A DNA stretch of 8,930 nucleotides. Source: Candidatus Cloacimonadota bacterium (lineage in GTDB: Bacteria; Hydrothermota; E44-bin80). Below the pieces are notes generated by a model that worked only from the letters and a program-made list of their open reading frames with translations, was not told where the DNA came from and made no database searches. Positions 1 to 6,286 of this stretch are shown one piece after another. The DNA lies in the NCBI GenBank assembly GCA_004375785.1, contig SOKM01000255.1, positions 1 through 8,930 on the forward strand. The letters are read 5' to 3'. Every line of letters starts with the position of its first letter. Positions within the stretch are counted from its first letter, which is position 1. A program made the position numbers and the translations under genes.

Positions 1-75
1 TCCTAAAATTTTTGTATCACTATACTTCTGTATCCATCTTTTTTAATATATAATATTTTCAATCACCTGTCTACC
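1..75. other. Left-edge non-coding stretch
   Basis: This short A+T-rich stretch lies downstream of the stop codon of the minus-strand membrane protein. I see no convincing stem-plus-T-tract terminator, promoter or gene end in it. The next gene to the left is outside the window. Confidence 0.5.
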
Positions 76-2364
76 TTATTTTGAAGTTAGACGATTGAAG
101 GGAAAGATGAGGAAAAGAATAAGAATCAAACTAACAAAATTGAGTATACAGACTTCAAAACAGGTGTTCGGAATGCCAATTATCGGAATGAGGAAGATAC
201 TTACAAGGAGTGCACCTATGCAGGCACCAATAAGGTCGAGCCCGTATGTCATTCCAGCAGAAACACTTTTTGTTCCCCTCTGTTCTATGAAGAGTTTATT
301 TGCGAGGGGAAACTGGAACCCGCCTATGATGCCCGGAATAACGGGAAGCAGTGGAAAAACTATATTTGACCCAATAAATGTGGAGAGGTCGCTTTTTGTT
401 TTTGCAAAGAGGAGGAATAGGAGGGGGAGAACAAGCGGGTAAATTACAATGGTAATCTGGGTAAGGAGGAATGTCTTTTTTGTCCCTTTTCCCTTTTCTA
501 TCAGTCTTGTGCTCCACAGTCCTCCAAGGATTAACCCGAGCATATAGGAGGTAAGTATAAGCGTCAATTTGTAAAAGACATAACCATAGAGTATCTGGAA
601 CGAGAGCAGTGTGACAATCTGGAACGTTATCTCAGCAAAACCAGTTGTTGCAACAGGTATAAGAATTCCGTATGATGTTCTCCTTTTTCTAATGAAACCA
701 ATTGGGGATAGTAGGATAACAGAAATAACAAGGAGCAAAAACCAGGTTCTTCTTTCTGTAACGGATTTTAATACCTTCCGGGAAAGATACCCCGCCTTTG
801 AGAAATATGTGCTCCAGAAAACCATGTCGTAATAGTAAGAGATTGGTCGGAAATCGCTGTTTATTCTGACAGGTTTTTTCGTTTTTAATCTCTTAAGTGT
901 ATACTCAAATCGCTCTCTGGAAAAATCTGCATAAAGATAATACTCCCTTACATATTTAGTCTCTATACCCCTTTCCCCTGCTCTTTCGAGAAGCAGCTTC
1001 CAGTCATCAGTAAGTACCCCCTTTGACCGCGATGCAAGAAAGAAGTTGGTCTCTCCGGGTGTTATAATCACATCCTCAAAAACCGCCTCAAGGGTTTCTT
1101 TAAGACTAAGAAAGAGTTCTTTTGCCTCCTCGCTCATATAGTTGGGGTTAGAATAGATAGCAAAACAAACAATACCTTTATTGGTAAGTATCCTTTCTAA
1201 CTCCTGAAAGAATTCAACAGTGTAAAATCTATTTGTCTGTGCTGTATGTGGTTCTGGAAGATTGATAATAACAACATCATATAATGATTTCGTCCTTTTC
1301 ACAAAGAACCGTCCATCCATATTTATGATATTTACCCTGCTGTCCACTGCTCTATCAAGATAAAGATATTTTTTTGCAAGTTTTATTATGAGGAGGTCAA
1401 TCTCCACATAGTCAATCCTTTCTAACGGATGCTTCAAGAGCTCATCCATTATACCGCTCATCCCACCTTGTATAATGAGGACCGATTTAGGATGAGGATG
1501 TTCGAGCAGAGGTATGTGCGCCCTCATCTCACTCGAAGGCGTATCTGGAACGGTAAATGCAATAAGCCCGTTTGTGAAAAAACTGACACCACTCTCCCTC
1601 GAAACAACGGTTATATTTTGATAGATTGAATTCTCTGATGTGATAAACTCATAGTTTTTCCATTGTTTTTGCAATGTGAAAAGCCTCAGCTTTTGAAGAT
1701 TTAATGAAGAAACGAAAAAAATCAGAAAAAGGAAAGATGATATATAGAGAACAGGTTTTGCCCTTTTCCACTGAAGCAGAAATGCAAAAAGAAGGTTAAG
1801 CAGAGAAAGCAAAAACATAATCAGAAGCCCTGGAAGGAATCTAATAAAGAAGAAACTCGCAACAATGCCTCCTGTGGTTGCTCCTAATGCTTCAAGCACA
1901 TAAACATATCCTATAGAGACAGCCTTTTCTTTTTCTTCTTTCCTGTAAATTTCGCAGCCTAATACAAACAGGGTTCCAGCAAGAAATGTTACAGGACAAA
2001 CTATGAGAAAACTTGACAGAATCATTGGGAGCGTGCCAATAATTTCTCCTGAAGTCACATTTAATATCTCAGGAATAAAACGAACAAGGATAAGAGTAAA
2101 CGGGATGAAAATGGAAAGAAGAATCTCTCCCGATGTGAAAAAAAGTAGTTTCCTTCTTATTCTCTTTCCAAGAAATGGTCCCATAATAAGACTTCCTGCA
2201 CCGCCCCAGAAAAGCCAACCAGCAAGCGTAACTCCGAGCGAAAGCTCGTTACCGTAAAAAACAATCAGGAGTTCTCTCATCAGAACAACCTGTGCAACCA
2301 TTGAGGAGAATCCCACAAGGATGAGGGCAGATATGACTGTTATATGGTGACTTCTTTCATTCAT
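76..2364 (-). CDS. Membrane protein with central spermidine-synthase-like domain
   Basis: The 762-residue protein has three parts. Residues about 9-220 hold roughly six or seven hydrophobic segments, about 285-510 form a soluble Rossmann-type domain, and about 540-757 hold another block of membrane helices. The soluble domain follows spermidine synthase: the nucleotide loop VLIIQGGMSG (295-304), the acidic EID (321-323), MDG (349-351), then NLPEP (368-372) and NRFYT (378-382). In true spermidine synthases the loop reads GGGDG and the residue at 368 is the catalytic Asp. Here the loop is QGGMSG and 368 is Asn, so aminopropyl transfer to putrescine is doubtful. Multi-helix proteins with this kind of domain are common in bacteria and are usually annotated as spermidine synthase or fused MFS/spermidine synthase, without proven function. 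The domain may still bind a SAM-like nucleotide at the membrane. The ATG start is supported by a near-consensus promoter ending 6 bases upstream; no ribosome binding site is visible. It is divergent from the glycoside hydrolase gene. Domain assignment is firm, function is not. Confidence 0.85.
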   Translation of the reverse strand: MNERSHHITVISALILVGFSSMVAQVVLMRELLIVFYGNELSLGVTLAGWLFWGGAGSLIMGPFLGKRIRRKLLFFTSGEILLSIFIPFTLILVRFIPEILNVTSGEIIGTLPMILSSFLIVCPVTFLAGTLFVLGCEIYRKEEKEKAVSIGYVYVLEALGATTGGIVASFFFIRFLPGLLIMFLLSLLNLLFAFLLQWKRAKPVLYISSFLFLIFFVSSLNLQKLRLFTLQKQWKNYEFITSENSIYQNITVVSRESGVSFFTNGLIAFTVPDTPSSEMRAHIPLLEHPHPKSVLIIQGGMSGIMDELLKHPLERIDYVEIDLLIIKLAKKYLYLDRAVDSRVNIINMDGRFFVKRTKSLYDVVIINLPEPHTAQTNRFYTVEFFQELERILTNKGIVCFAIYSNPNYMSEEAKELFLSLKETLEAVFEDVIITPGETNFFLASRSKGVLTDDWKLLLERAGERGIETKYVREYYLYADFSRERFEYTLKRLKTKKPVRINSDFRPISYYYDMVFWSTYFSKAGYLSRKVLKSVTERRTWFLLLVISVILLSPIGFIRKRRTSYGILIPVATTGFAEITFQIVTLLSFQILYGYVFYKLTLILTSYMLGLILGGLWSTRLIEKGKGTKKTFLLTQITIVIYPLVLPLLFLLFAKTKSDLSTFIGSNIVFPLLPVIPGIIGGFQFPLANKLFIEQRGTKSVSAGMTYGLDLIGACIGALLVSIFLIPIIGIPNTCFEVCILNFVSLILILFLIFPFNRLTSK

Positions 2365-2370
2365 ACCGTC

Positions 2371-2399
2371 ATTTTACACAAATATATCAGAAATGTCAA
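2371..2399 (-). promoter_or_regulatory. Sigma-70 promoter, apparently leaderless
   Basis: On the minus strand a perfect -35 box TTGACA (2399-2394) is followed by a 17-base spacer and a -10 box TAAAAT (2376-2371). Only six bases separate the -10 box from the ATG at 2364, so the predicted transcription start falls at or next to the A of the start codon. There is no Shine-Dalgarno sequence in this interval. A T-rich run upstream of the -35 box on the same strand could act as an UP element. Confidence 0.7.
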
Positions 2400-2440
2400 A
2401 GAAAAAAGTAGGCTAACATACAATGAGATAAATTTCAAAC

Positions 2441-2469
2441 TTGACTTTCAAGGATTTTTTTGTTATAAG
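2441..2469 (+). promoter_or_regulatory. Sigma-70 promoter, apparently leaderless
   Basis: The -35 box TTGACT (2441-2446), a 17-base spacer and the -10 box TATAAG (2464-2469) make a near-consensus promoter. The first ATG of the hydrolase lies at 2477, seven bases after the -10 box, where transcription should begin. A weak GTGAG at 2469-2473 could serve the second ATG (2480) on a longer transcript, but it overlaps the -10 box. The TTG at 2441 is in frame with the hydrolase but forms part of this -35 box, so it is unlikely to be the start codon. Confidence 0.7.
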
Positions 2470-2476
2470 TGAGTTT

Positions 2477-3727
2477 ATGATGAATAGAACTATATTATCG
2501 TATCTGTTTTTGTTATCATTCCTTATATTCTTCATCTCTGCAACATGCATCAGGAAAACTCAAGAGTCAAAGTTCCAAAATTTTCCAGAACCATTCATCC
2601 CTGATGGGATTGGAGTAAATACTCACTTTCCCGGCGCTCCTGAAAAGGATATGAAACTTATCAAAGAAGCTCATTTAAAACTTATCAGGGCAGACCTCAC
2701 TTGGGCGCAAGTAGAAAGAGAAAAGGGTATATACAATTTTAAAAGATACGACCAGTTAATAGATGCGTTTGAGAAACAGGGAGGACGGATACTTTTCATC
2801 CTTGATTACAAGAACAGACTGTACGGTAAGGAAAAATCAATAAAGACAGATGAGCAGAGAGACGGATTCGCAAGGTTTGCACGGGAAGCGGCAGAAAGAT
2901 ATAAAGGCAGAGGCGTTATCTGGGAGATCTGGAACGAACCGAATATAAAACAGTTCTGGGGAGATGAGCCAAATGTTGATGACTATATGGCATTAGTAAG
3001 GGTCACCTGTTGTGCTATCAGGAAAGTAGACCCCACATCCACAATAATTGCTCCAGCTACAATAGGTATAGATACCAAATTCATAAGGGGATGTGCGGAA
3101 CTGGGATTAATTGAACTTGTTGATGGTATTTCTGTTCATCTATACCGAGAGGGTGGACCTGAATCAGTACTTAAGAGTCATAAAATTCTTCGCAATCTAA
3201 TAAAAAATTATACTCCAGAAGATAAACCAAAACCAAGAATTATATCGGGTGAGTGGGGATGGGGTTTGACATATTTAGATTCCGAAATTATTGGAAAAAA
3301 GGGGGCAGAAATAAAGCAGGCTTCTTACCTAACCAGGCGGTTCCTGATAGAAGCATACGCTGGTATTGCCTGCGGCATCTATTACAAATGGCGTGAGGAT
3401 AATCATGGAATGATTCGGCCCAATTATTCCTTGAAACCTTCTTATACTGCTTTCAAAGTTCTTAACGAACAACTTACTGGATATTGTAATGAGATTTCGC
3501 GACTGGAGATTGGAGATGAAGAGAAGGATTTTATTCTCGTTTTCGAAGGTAAATCGGGTAAGAAATTGGTTGCATGGAGAACAGAAGAGATAAAAACTAT
3601 AACTATTCCATTCAAAGGCAAAAGAGCAAGAGGTGTTGATTTTCTCGGAAAACCTGTTGAGTTTAAAGTGAAGAACAACATCCTCAATCTCGAACTCTCC
3701 GGTGAGCCCATTTTTATTGAAATGTGA
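2477..3727 (+). CDS. GH39/PslG-like clan A glycoside hydrolase, exported
   Basis: From the ATG at 2477 the product has 416 residues. A basic N-terminus and hydrophobic segment (about 4-22) form a signal peptide or membrane anchor. Cys24 follows SAT, a poor lipobox match, so lipidation is possible but unproven. The rest is a (beta/alpha)8 barrel of clan GH-A: GVNTHF (46-51), RADLTWAQVEREKG (71-84), LFILDYKNRLYG (106-117), acid/base Glu154 in WNEP (152-155), SVHLY (219-223) and the likely nucleophile Glu259 in ISGEWGWG (256-263). The substrate-lining YKWRED lies at 303-308, and a short beta-rich tail closes the chain. The GVNTHF, DLTW and ILDY series resembles PslG, an endoglycosidase acting on biofilm exopolysaccharide; the sugar cut here cannot be read from sequence. 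Both catalytic Glu residues are present. No exopolysaccharide synthesis genes are adjacent. An in-frame start at 2441 would add 12 residues but collides with the promoter. Confidence 0.85.
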   Translation: MMNRTILSYLFLLSFLIFFISATCIRKTQESKFQNFPEPFIPDGIGVNTHFPGAPEKDMKLIKEAHLKLIRADLTWAQVEREKGIYNFKRYDQLIDAFEKQGGRILFILDYKNRLYGKEKSIKTDEQRDGFARFAREAAERYKGRGVIWEIWNEPNIKQFWGDEPNVDDYMALVRVTCCAIRKVDPTSTIIAPATIGIDTKFIRGCAELGLIELVDGISVHLYREGGPESVLKSHKILRNLIKNYTPEDKPKPRIISGEWGWGLTYLDSEIIGKKGAEIKQASYLTRRFLIEAYAGIACGIYYKWREDNHGMIRPNYSLKPSYTAFKVLNEQLTGYCNEISRLEIGDEEKDFILVFEGKSGKKLVAWRTEEIKTITIPFKGKRARGVDFLGKPVEFKVKNNILNLELSGEPIFIEM

Positions 3728-3730
3728 GTT

Positions 3731-3760
3731 TTGACACAACGGTTCAATTGTGCAAATATT
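3731..3760 (+). promoter_or_regulatory. Possible weak promoter and inverted repeat before nitroreductase
   Basis: TTGACA (3731-3736) is a perfect -35 box beginning three bases after the hydrolase stop codon. The best -10 box is AATATT (3755-3760) with an 18-base spacer, a mediocre match. The same bases contain an inverted repeat, CACAA (3735-3739) and TTGTG (3748-3752) around eight bases, extendable by TTG/CAA (3731-3733 and 3753-3755) with one bulged A. It could be an operator or an mRNA hairpin, or the nitroreductase could simply be read through from the hydrolase gene. Confidence 0.3.
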
Positions 3761-3773
3761 GGGGGAGAAAATT

Positions 3774-4286
3774 ATGGATGTTTTTGAAGCAATAAGACAA
3801 AGAAGAAGTGTCCGAGTTTATGCAGATAAACCTGTAGAAGAAGAAAAACTGATTATGATTTTTGAGGCAGCAAGACTCGCACCATCCGCCTGTAATTTTC
3901 AAGAGTGGAGATTTGTCGTGGTGACAGATAAGACAAAAAGGGAAGCATTAATGAGGGCGGCAAACAACCAGAAATTTGTTGCTGAGGCACCGGTTGTTAT
4001 TGCCTGCTGTGCAGAGACAGATGAACACAGAATGCGATGCGGAGAACTTTGCTATCCAATAGATGTTTCGATTGCAATAGACCATATTACGCTTGTTGCC
4101 GTGGCACTTGGCCTTGGAACCTGCTGGATAGGCTCATTCTATCCCGATAAGGTGAGGAAGATTCTCAATATTCCCGAAACAGTAAAGGTGGTTGAATTGC
4201 TCACACTTGGTTACCCAGCAGATTCCCCATGTCCAAAGAGCAGAAAATCCATAGAAGAGATCGTTCACTATGAGGAATGGCTGTAG
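3774..4286 (+). CDS. Nitroreductase family FMN oxidoreductase
   Basis: This 170-residue protein is a compact member of the nitroreductase family, FMN flavoproteins that usually act as dimers and use NAD(P)H to reduce nitro, quinone or other acceptors; its own substrate is unknown. The N-terminal FMN phosphate motif RQRRSVR (8-14), PSACNFQEWRF (37-47), the GLGTCWIGSF loop (113-122) and LGYPAD (145-150) appear in family order. The length matches the short subgroup. The ATG at 3774 was chosen because GGAG at 3764-3767 sits six bases before it and the family N-terminus begins with DVFEAI; the in-frame TTG at 3750 would add eight residues and has no comparable support. It is rich in cysteines (40, 78, 79, 89, 93, 117, 153), but they do not form an obvious CX2CX2C ferredoxin motif. 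The TAG stop (4284-4286) lies inside the palindromic repeat that follows. Confidence 0.9.
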   Translation: MDVFEAIRQRRSVRVYADKPVEEEKLIMIFEAARLAPSACNFQEWRFVVVTDKTKREALMRAANNQKFVAEAPVVIACCAETDEHRMRCGELCYPIDVSIAIDHITLVAVALGLGTCWIGSFYPDKVRKILNIPETVKVVELLTLGYPADSPCPKSRKSIEEIVHYEEWL

Positions 4287-4340
4287 GAGCAGGTTTCACC
4301 TGCGATTATATATATATCGCAACCAGGAGATTGCTCCTAC
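4283..4340. repeat. Palindromic dispersed repeat, paired GTAGGAGC units
   Basis: This 58-base element begins GTAGGAGCA (4283-4291) and ends with its exact complement TGCTCCTAC (4332-4340). An inner stem pairs TGCGAT (4301-4306) with ATCGCA (4316-4321) around an alternating TA tract. It can be read as two inverted units of the form GTAGGAGC...GCGA. The left arm can fold as GCAGGT/ACCTGC around TTC (4289-4303), the right as AGGAG/CTCCT around four bases (4325-4338). A single copy of the right unit recurs at 8876-8897. It overlaps the nitroreductase stop codon and lies just before the ThyX-like gene, so the RNA could form a stable hairpin that attenuates or stabilises the transcript. There is no T-tract after it, so it is not a classical terminator. 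Confidence 0.8.
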
Positions 4341-4364
4341 CAAAAGTGTTGAAGGAGAAAAACA

Positions 4365-5849
4365 TTGAAGATTACCCTGGCGGGTTTTAATGTGGACTAT
4401 GATATACTAAAGAAATTTAAAAAAAGCAAAGGAGGTAAAGCCCCTCTTACACCTGAAGTTTTCTCCGCTGCATATGCAAGGATAAGCAGGAGTCCTAAAA
4501 CAATAGCAGAGCTGCGAAGAAACGCAAAGCAGGAGATAGAGAAGGCAAGGAAGGCAAATAGAAAAATCATCTTTGCGATGGGGCATCATTCCGTTGCAGA
4601 ACATGCTGTTTTCAATTTTGATATAATAGGTATATCGAGGTTACTCACTGAAGAGATTGAAAAATTCCGACTGTGCTCATATACAGAAAAATCGCAGAGA
4701 TACATAAAATTAAAAGGTGATTTTGTTGTCCCCCGTGAGATCGCAAAGAGCCGGTATCTTGAGAAATTTGAAAAGGTAATAAATATGGGCATTAAATTTT
4801 ATCATAAACTCTATAAGAGAATTGTTAAGAGTGAAGAGGGAAAACTGAGAAAGTCACCAAAGAAGGAAGAGAAAAAATGCCTCAAATTAAAAGCAAATGA
4901 AGATGCAAGATACATTCTAAGTTTATCACAGAAAACACAACTTGGAGAAACCATTAACGCGAGAAATCTTGAATTGCTTTTAAGAAGATTCGCTTCCCAT
5001 GAATTAGAAGAAGCAAAAGAACTCGGGGGAAAAATGTTTAGGTTGGTAAAGAAAATAGCTCCTTCAATCATTCTTTTCTATAGAGAGAACGCATTTGATA
5101 AAAGGACCTACCCTGAATTACGGAAATCAATAGAAGGTTTAGAGGGGAAGAAAAAAAGGGTAGTAAAAGAAGATGTCCATCTTGTTGACTGGACAAGGGA
5201 TGCGGATATCTTAGTTCTTGCCACAATCCTTCATTCCTCTTCAAAACTTTCTTTTAATAACTCTTTTGAGATTGCAAAATCAATGAATCACAATAAAATG
5301 AGAGACTTTATTATAAAAACATTTGAGCATATGGAACTTTATGATGCTGTGTTAAGAGAATTTGAATATGCACATCTCACATTTGCTCTCGTGGTCTCTG
5401 CATCCTGTTTCGCCCAATTAAAAAGGCATAGACAGGCAACTATTACTTCTCAAAGATACAATCCCGAACTCGGAGTAACAATTCCACAGTCTGTATATGA
5501 GACAGGAATGGATAAAGAATTCAGGGAAATCATAGAAATAACCGATGACCTATTCTATCAAATGCGAAAAAAACTTTCTGTCGCCTCCCAGTATGTTCTC
5601 ACAAACGCACATAGAAAAAGCGTACTGTTCTCAGTTAATACAAGGGAACTTTACCACATATCAAGATTAAGAGAAGACGAACATGCTCAGTGGGAAATAA
5701 GGGATAAAACAAGAAAAATGGTTAATCTCGCAAAAGGTGTGATGCCACTCACACTTCTACTTACAGGTGGAAAAGATAGATACCCGGAGATATATAAAGA
5801 GATATTCGGGAAATACCCAAAAGTTATAAAATCCGTTCTTCCAACTTAG
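4365..5849 (+). CDS. Tandem-domain ThyX-like (flavin-dependent thymidylate synthase family) protein
   Basis: ThyX makes dTMP from dUMP using FAD, methylene-tetrahydrofolate and NADPH; ordinary subunits are about 220-250 residues and work as tetramers. This 494-residue protein contains two copies. Module 1 (about 1-235) shows GHHSVAEHAVFNF (73-85), the signature region KFRLCSYTEKSQRY (100-113), ARYILSLS (181-188) and INAR (197-200). Module 2 (about 270-465) shows FEYAHLTF (333-340), LKRHRQATITSQRY (352-365), NTREL (425-429) and AQWEIR (441-446). The canonical signature is RHRxxSxNExSxRY. Module 1 keeps Ser105, Glu108, Ser110 and Arg112-Tyr113 but has Lys-Phe-Arg for RHR. Module 2 keeps RHR but is two residues shorter and lacks the SxNE part. 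A basic stretch (about 155-180) lies inside module 1. The start is TTG at 4365, with GAAGGAG at 4351-4357 seven bases ahead and the usual MKITLAGF beginning. Family membership is clear; thymidylate synthase activity is unproven. Confidence 0.8.
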   Translation: MKITLAGFNVDYDILKKFKKSKGGKAPLTPEVFSAAYARISRSPKTIAELRRNAKQEIEKARKANRKIIFAMGHHSVAEHAVFNFDIIGISRLLTEEIEKFRLCSYTEKSQRYIKLKGDFVVPREIAKSRYLEKFEKVINMGIKFYHKLYKRIVKSEEGKLRKSPKKEEKKCLKLKANEDARYILSLSQKTQLGETINARNLELLLRRFASHELEEAKELGGKMFRLVKKIAPSIILFYRENAFDKRTYPELRKSIEGLEGKKKRVVKEDVHLVDWTRDADILVLATILHSSSKLSFNNSFEIAKSMNHNKMRDFIIKTFEHMELYDAVLREFEYAHLTFALVVSASCFAQLKRHRQATITSQRYNPELGVTIPQSVYETGMDKEFREIIEITDDLFYQMRKKLSVASQYVLTNAHRKSVLFSVNTRELYHISRLREDEHAQWEIRDKTRKMVNLAKGVMPLTLLLTGGKDRYPEIYKEIFGKYPKVIKSVLPT

Positions 5850-5851
5850 GC

Positions 5852-5883
5852 GGAACTTTTTCGGTTATTTTTCCGTCTATACT
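5852..5883 (+). promoter_or_regulatory. Candidate ECF-type promoter overlapping a TATACT box
   Basis: GGAACTT (5852-5858) is followed, after 17 bases counted from GGAAC, by CGTC (5874-5877). This matches the general form of extracytoplasmic-function (ECF) sigma promoters such as the sigma-E class. TATACT (5878-5883), a good sigma-70 -10 box, directly follows but has no recognisable -35 box 16-18 bases upstream. CGGAA (5851-5855) and TTCCG (5871-5875) also form an inverted repeat. The genes downstream include htrA, a classical envelope-stress target. The motif match is seen; the regulation is inferred. Confidence 0.35.
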
Positions 5884-5924
5884 AATGAGGTCTTTGAAAA
5901 GCTGGAAGTTGAAAAGGAGGGTAA

Positions 5925-6218
5925 ATGGAAACATTATGGGAGAAGGTAAAGAAAGGATTCATCCTTGTAGTAGAGAAAACTGATGAGCTTACCAAAATAG
6001 GAAAACTGAAACTTAACATTGTGGGTATCCACAGAAAAATCAACCAGAACTTTGAGGAACTGGGCGGAAAGATTTATGCACTGACCAAGACAGGAAAAAG
6101 AAAAAAACCTGTCACGGACGACGCGAACGTTCAAAAACTGATTAAAAGGATAAAACAACTTGAAAAAGATTTAGCCATGGAAGAGAAACAACTTAATAAT
6201 TTAATTAAAAAATCATAA
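5925..6218 (+). CDS. Small basic coiled-coil protein of unknown function
   Basis: I do not recognise a named family for this 97-residue protein. It has no signal peptide or membrane segment and is rich in lysine. Residues 1-30 look helical and amphipathic, with a GKLKLNIVGIHRKI stretch (27-40) and then FEELGGKIYAL (44-54). Residues about 67-97 form a heptad-like coiled coil, with leucines and isoleucines among Lys and Glu. Small helical proteins with this pattern occur in many bacteria without a proven role; a scaffold or partner function for a neighbour is plausible only. The ATG at 5925 is supported by AAGGAGG at 5914-5920, one of the strongest ribosome binding sites in the window. The gene lies 75 bases after the ThyX-like gene and 68 before htrA, same strand, so it may be the first gene of the htrA-sigma transcript. 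Confidence 0.75.
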   Translation: METLWEKVKKGFILVVEKTDELTKIGKLKLNIVGIHRKINQNFEELGGKIYALTKTGKRKKPVTDDANVQKLIKRIKQLEKDLAMEEKQLNNLIKKS

Positions 6219-6286
6219 AAAGTTTTTTCCGGGAATAAAGGTCATTCTGGAGATAAAAGAGAGTAGAAATAAAAAAGGAGAAAAAG

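Noticed and set aside
2441..2476. TTG at 2441 as start codon of the glycoside hydrolase
   Set aside because: The TTG is the first half of a good -35 box, lacks a ribosome binding site, and would put 12 extra residues before a normal signal peptide.
4301..4321. The TA-rich core of the repeat as a promoter for the ThyX-like gene
   Set aside because: It has TATA-like strings but no -35 box at a suitable distance, and the sequence is explained as the loop of the palindrome.
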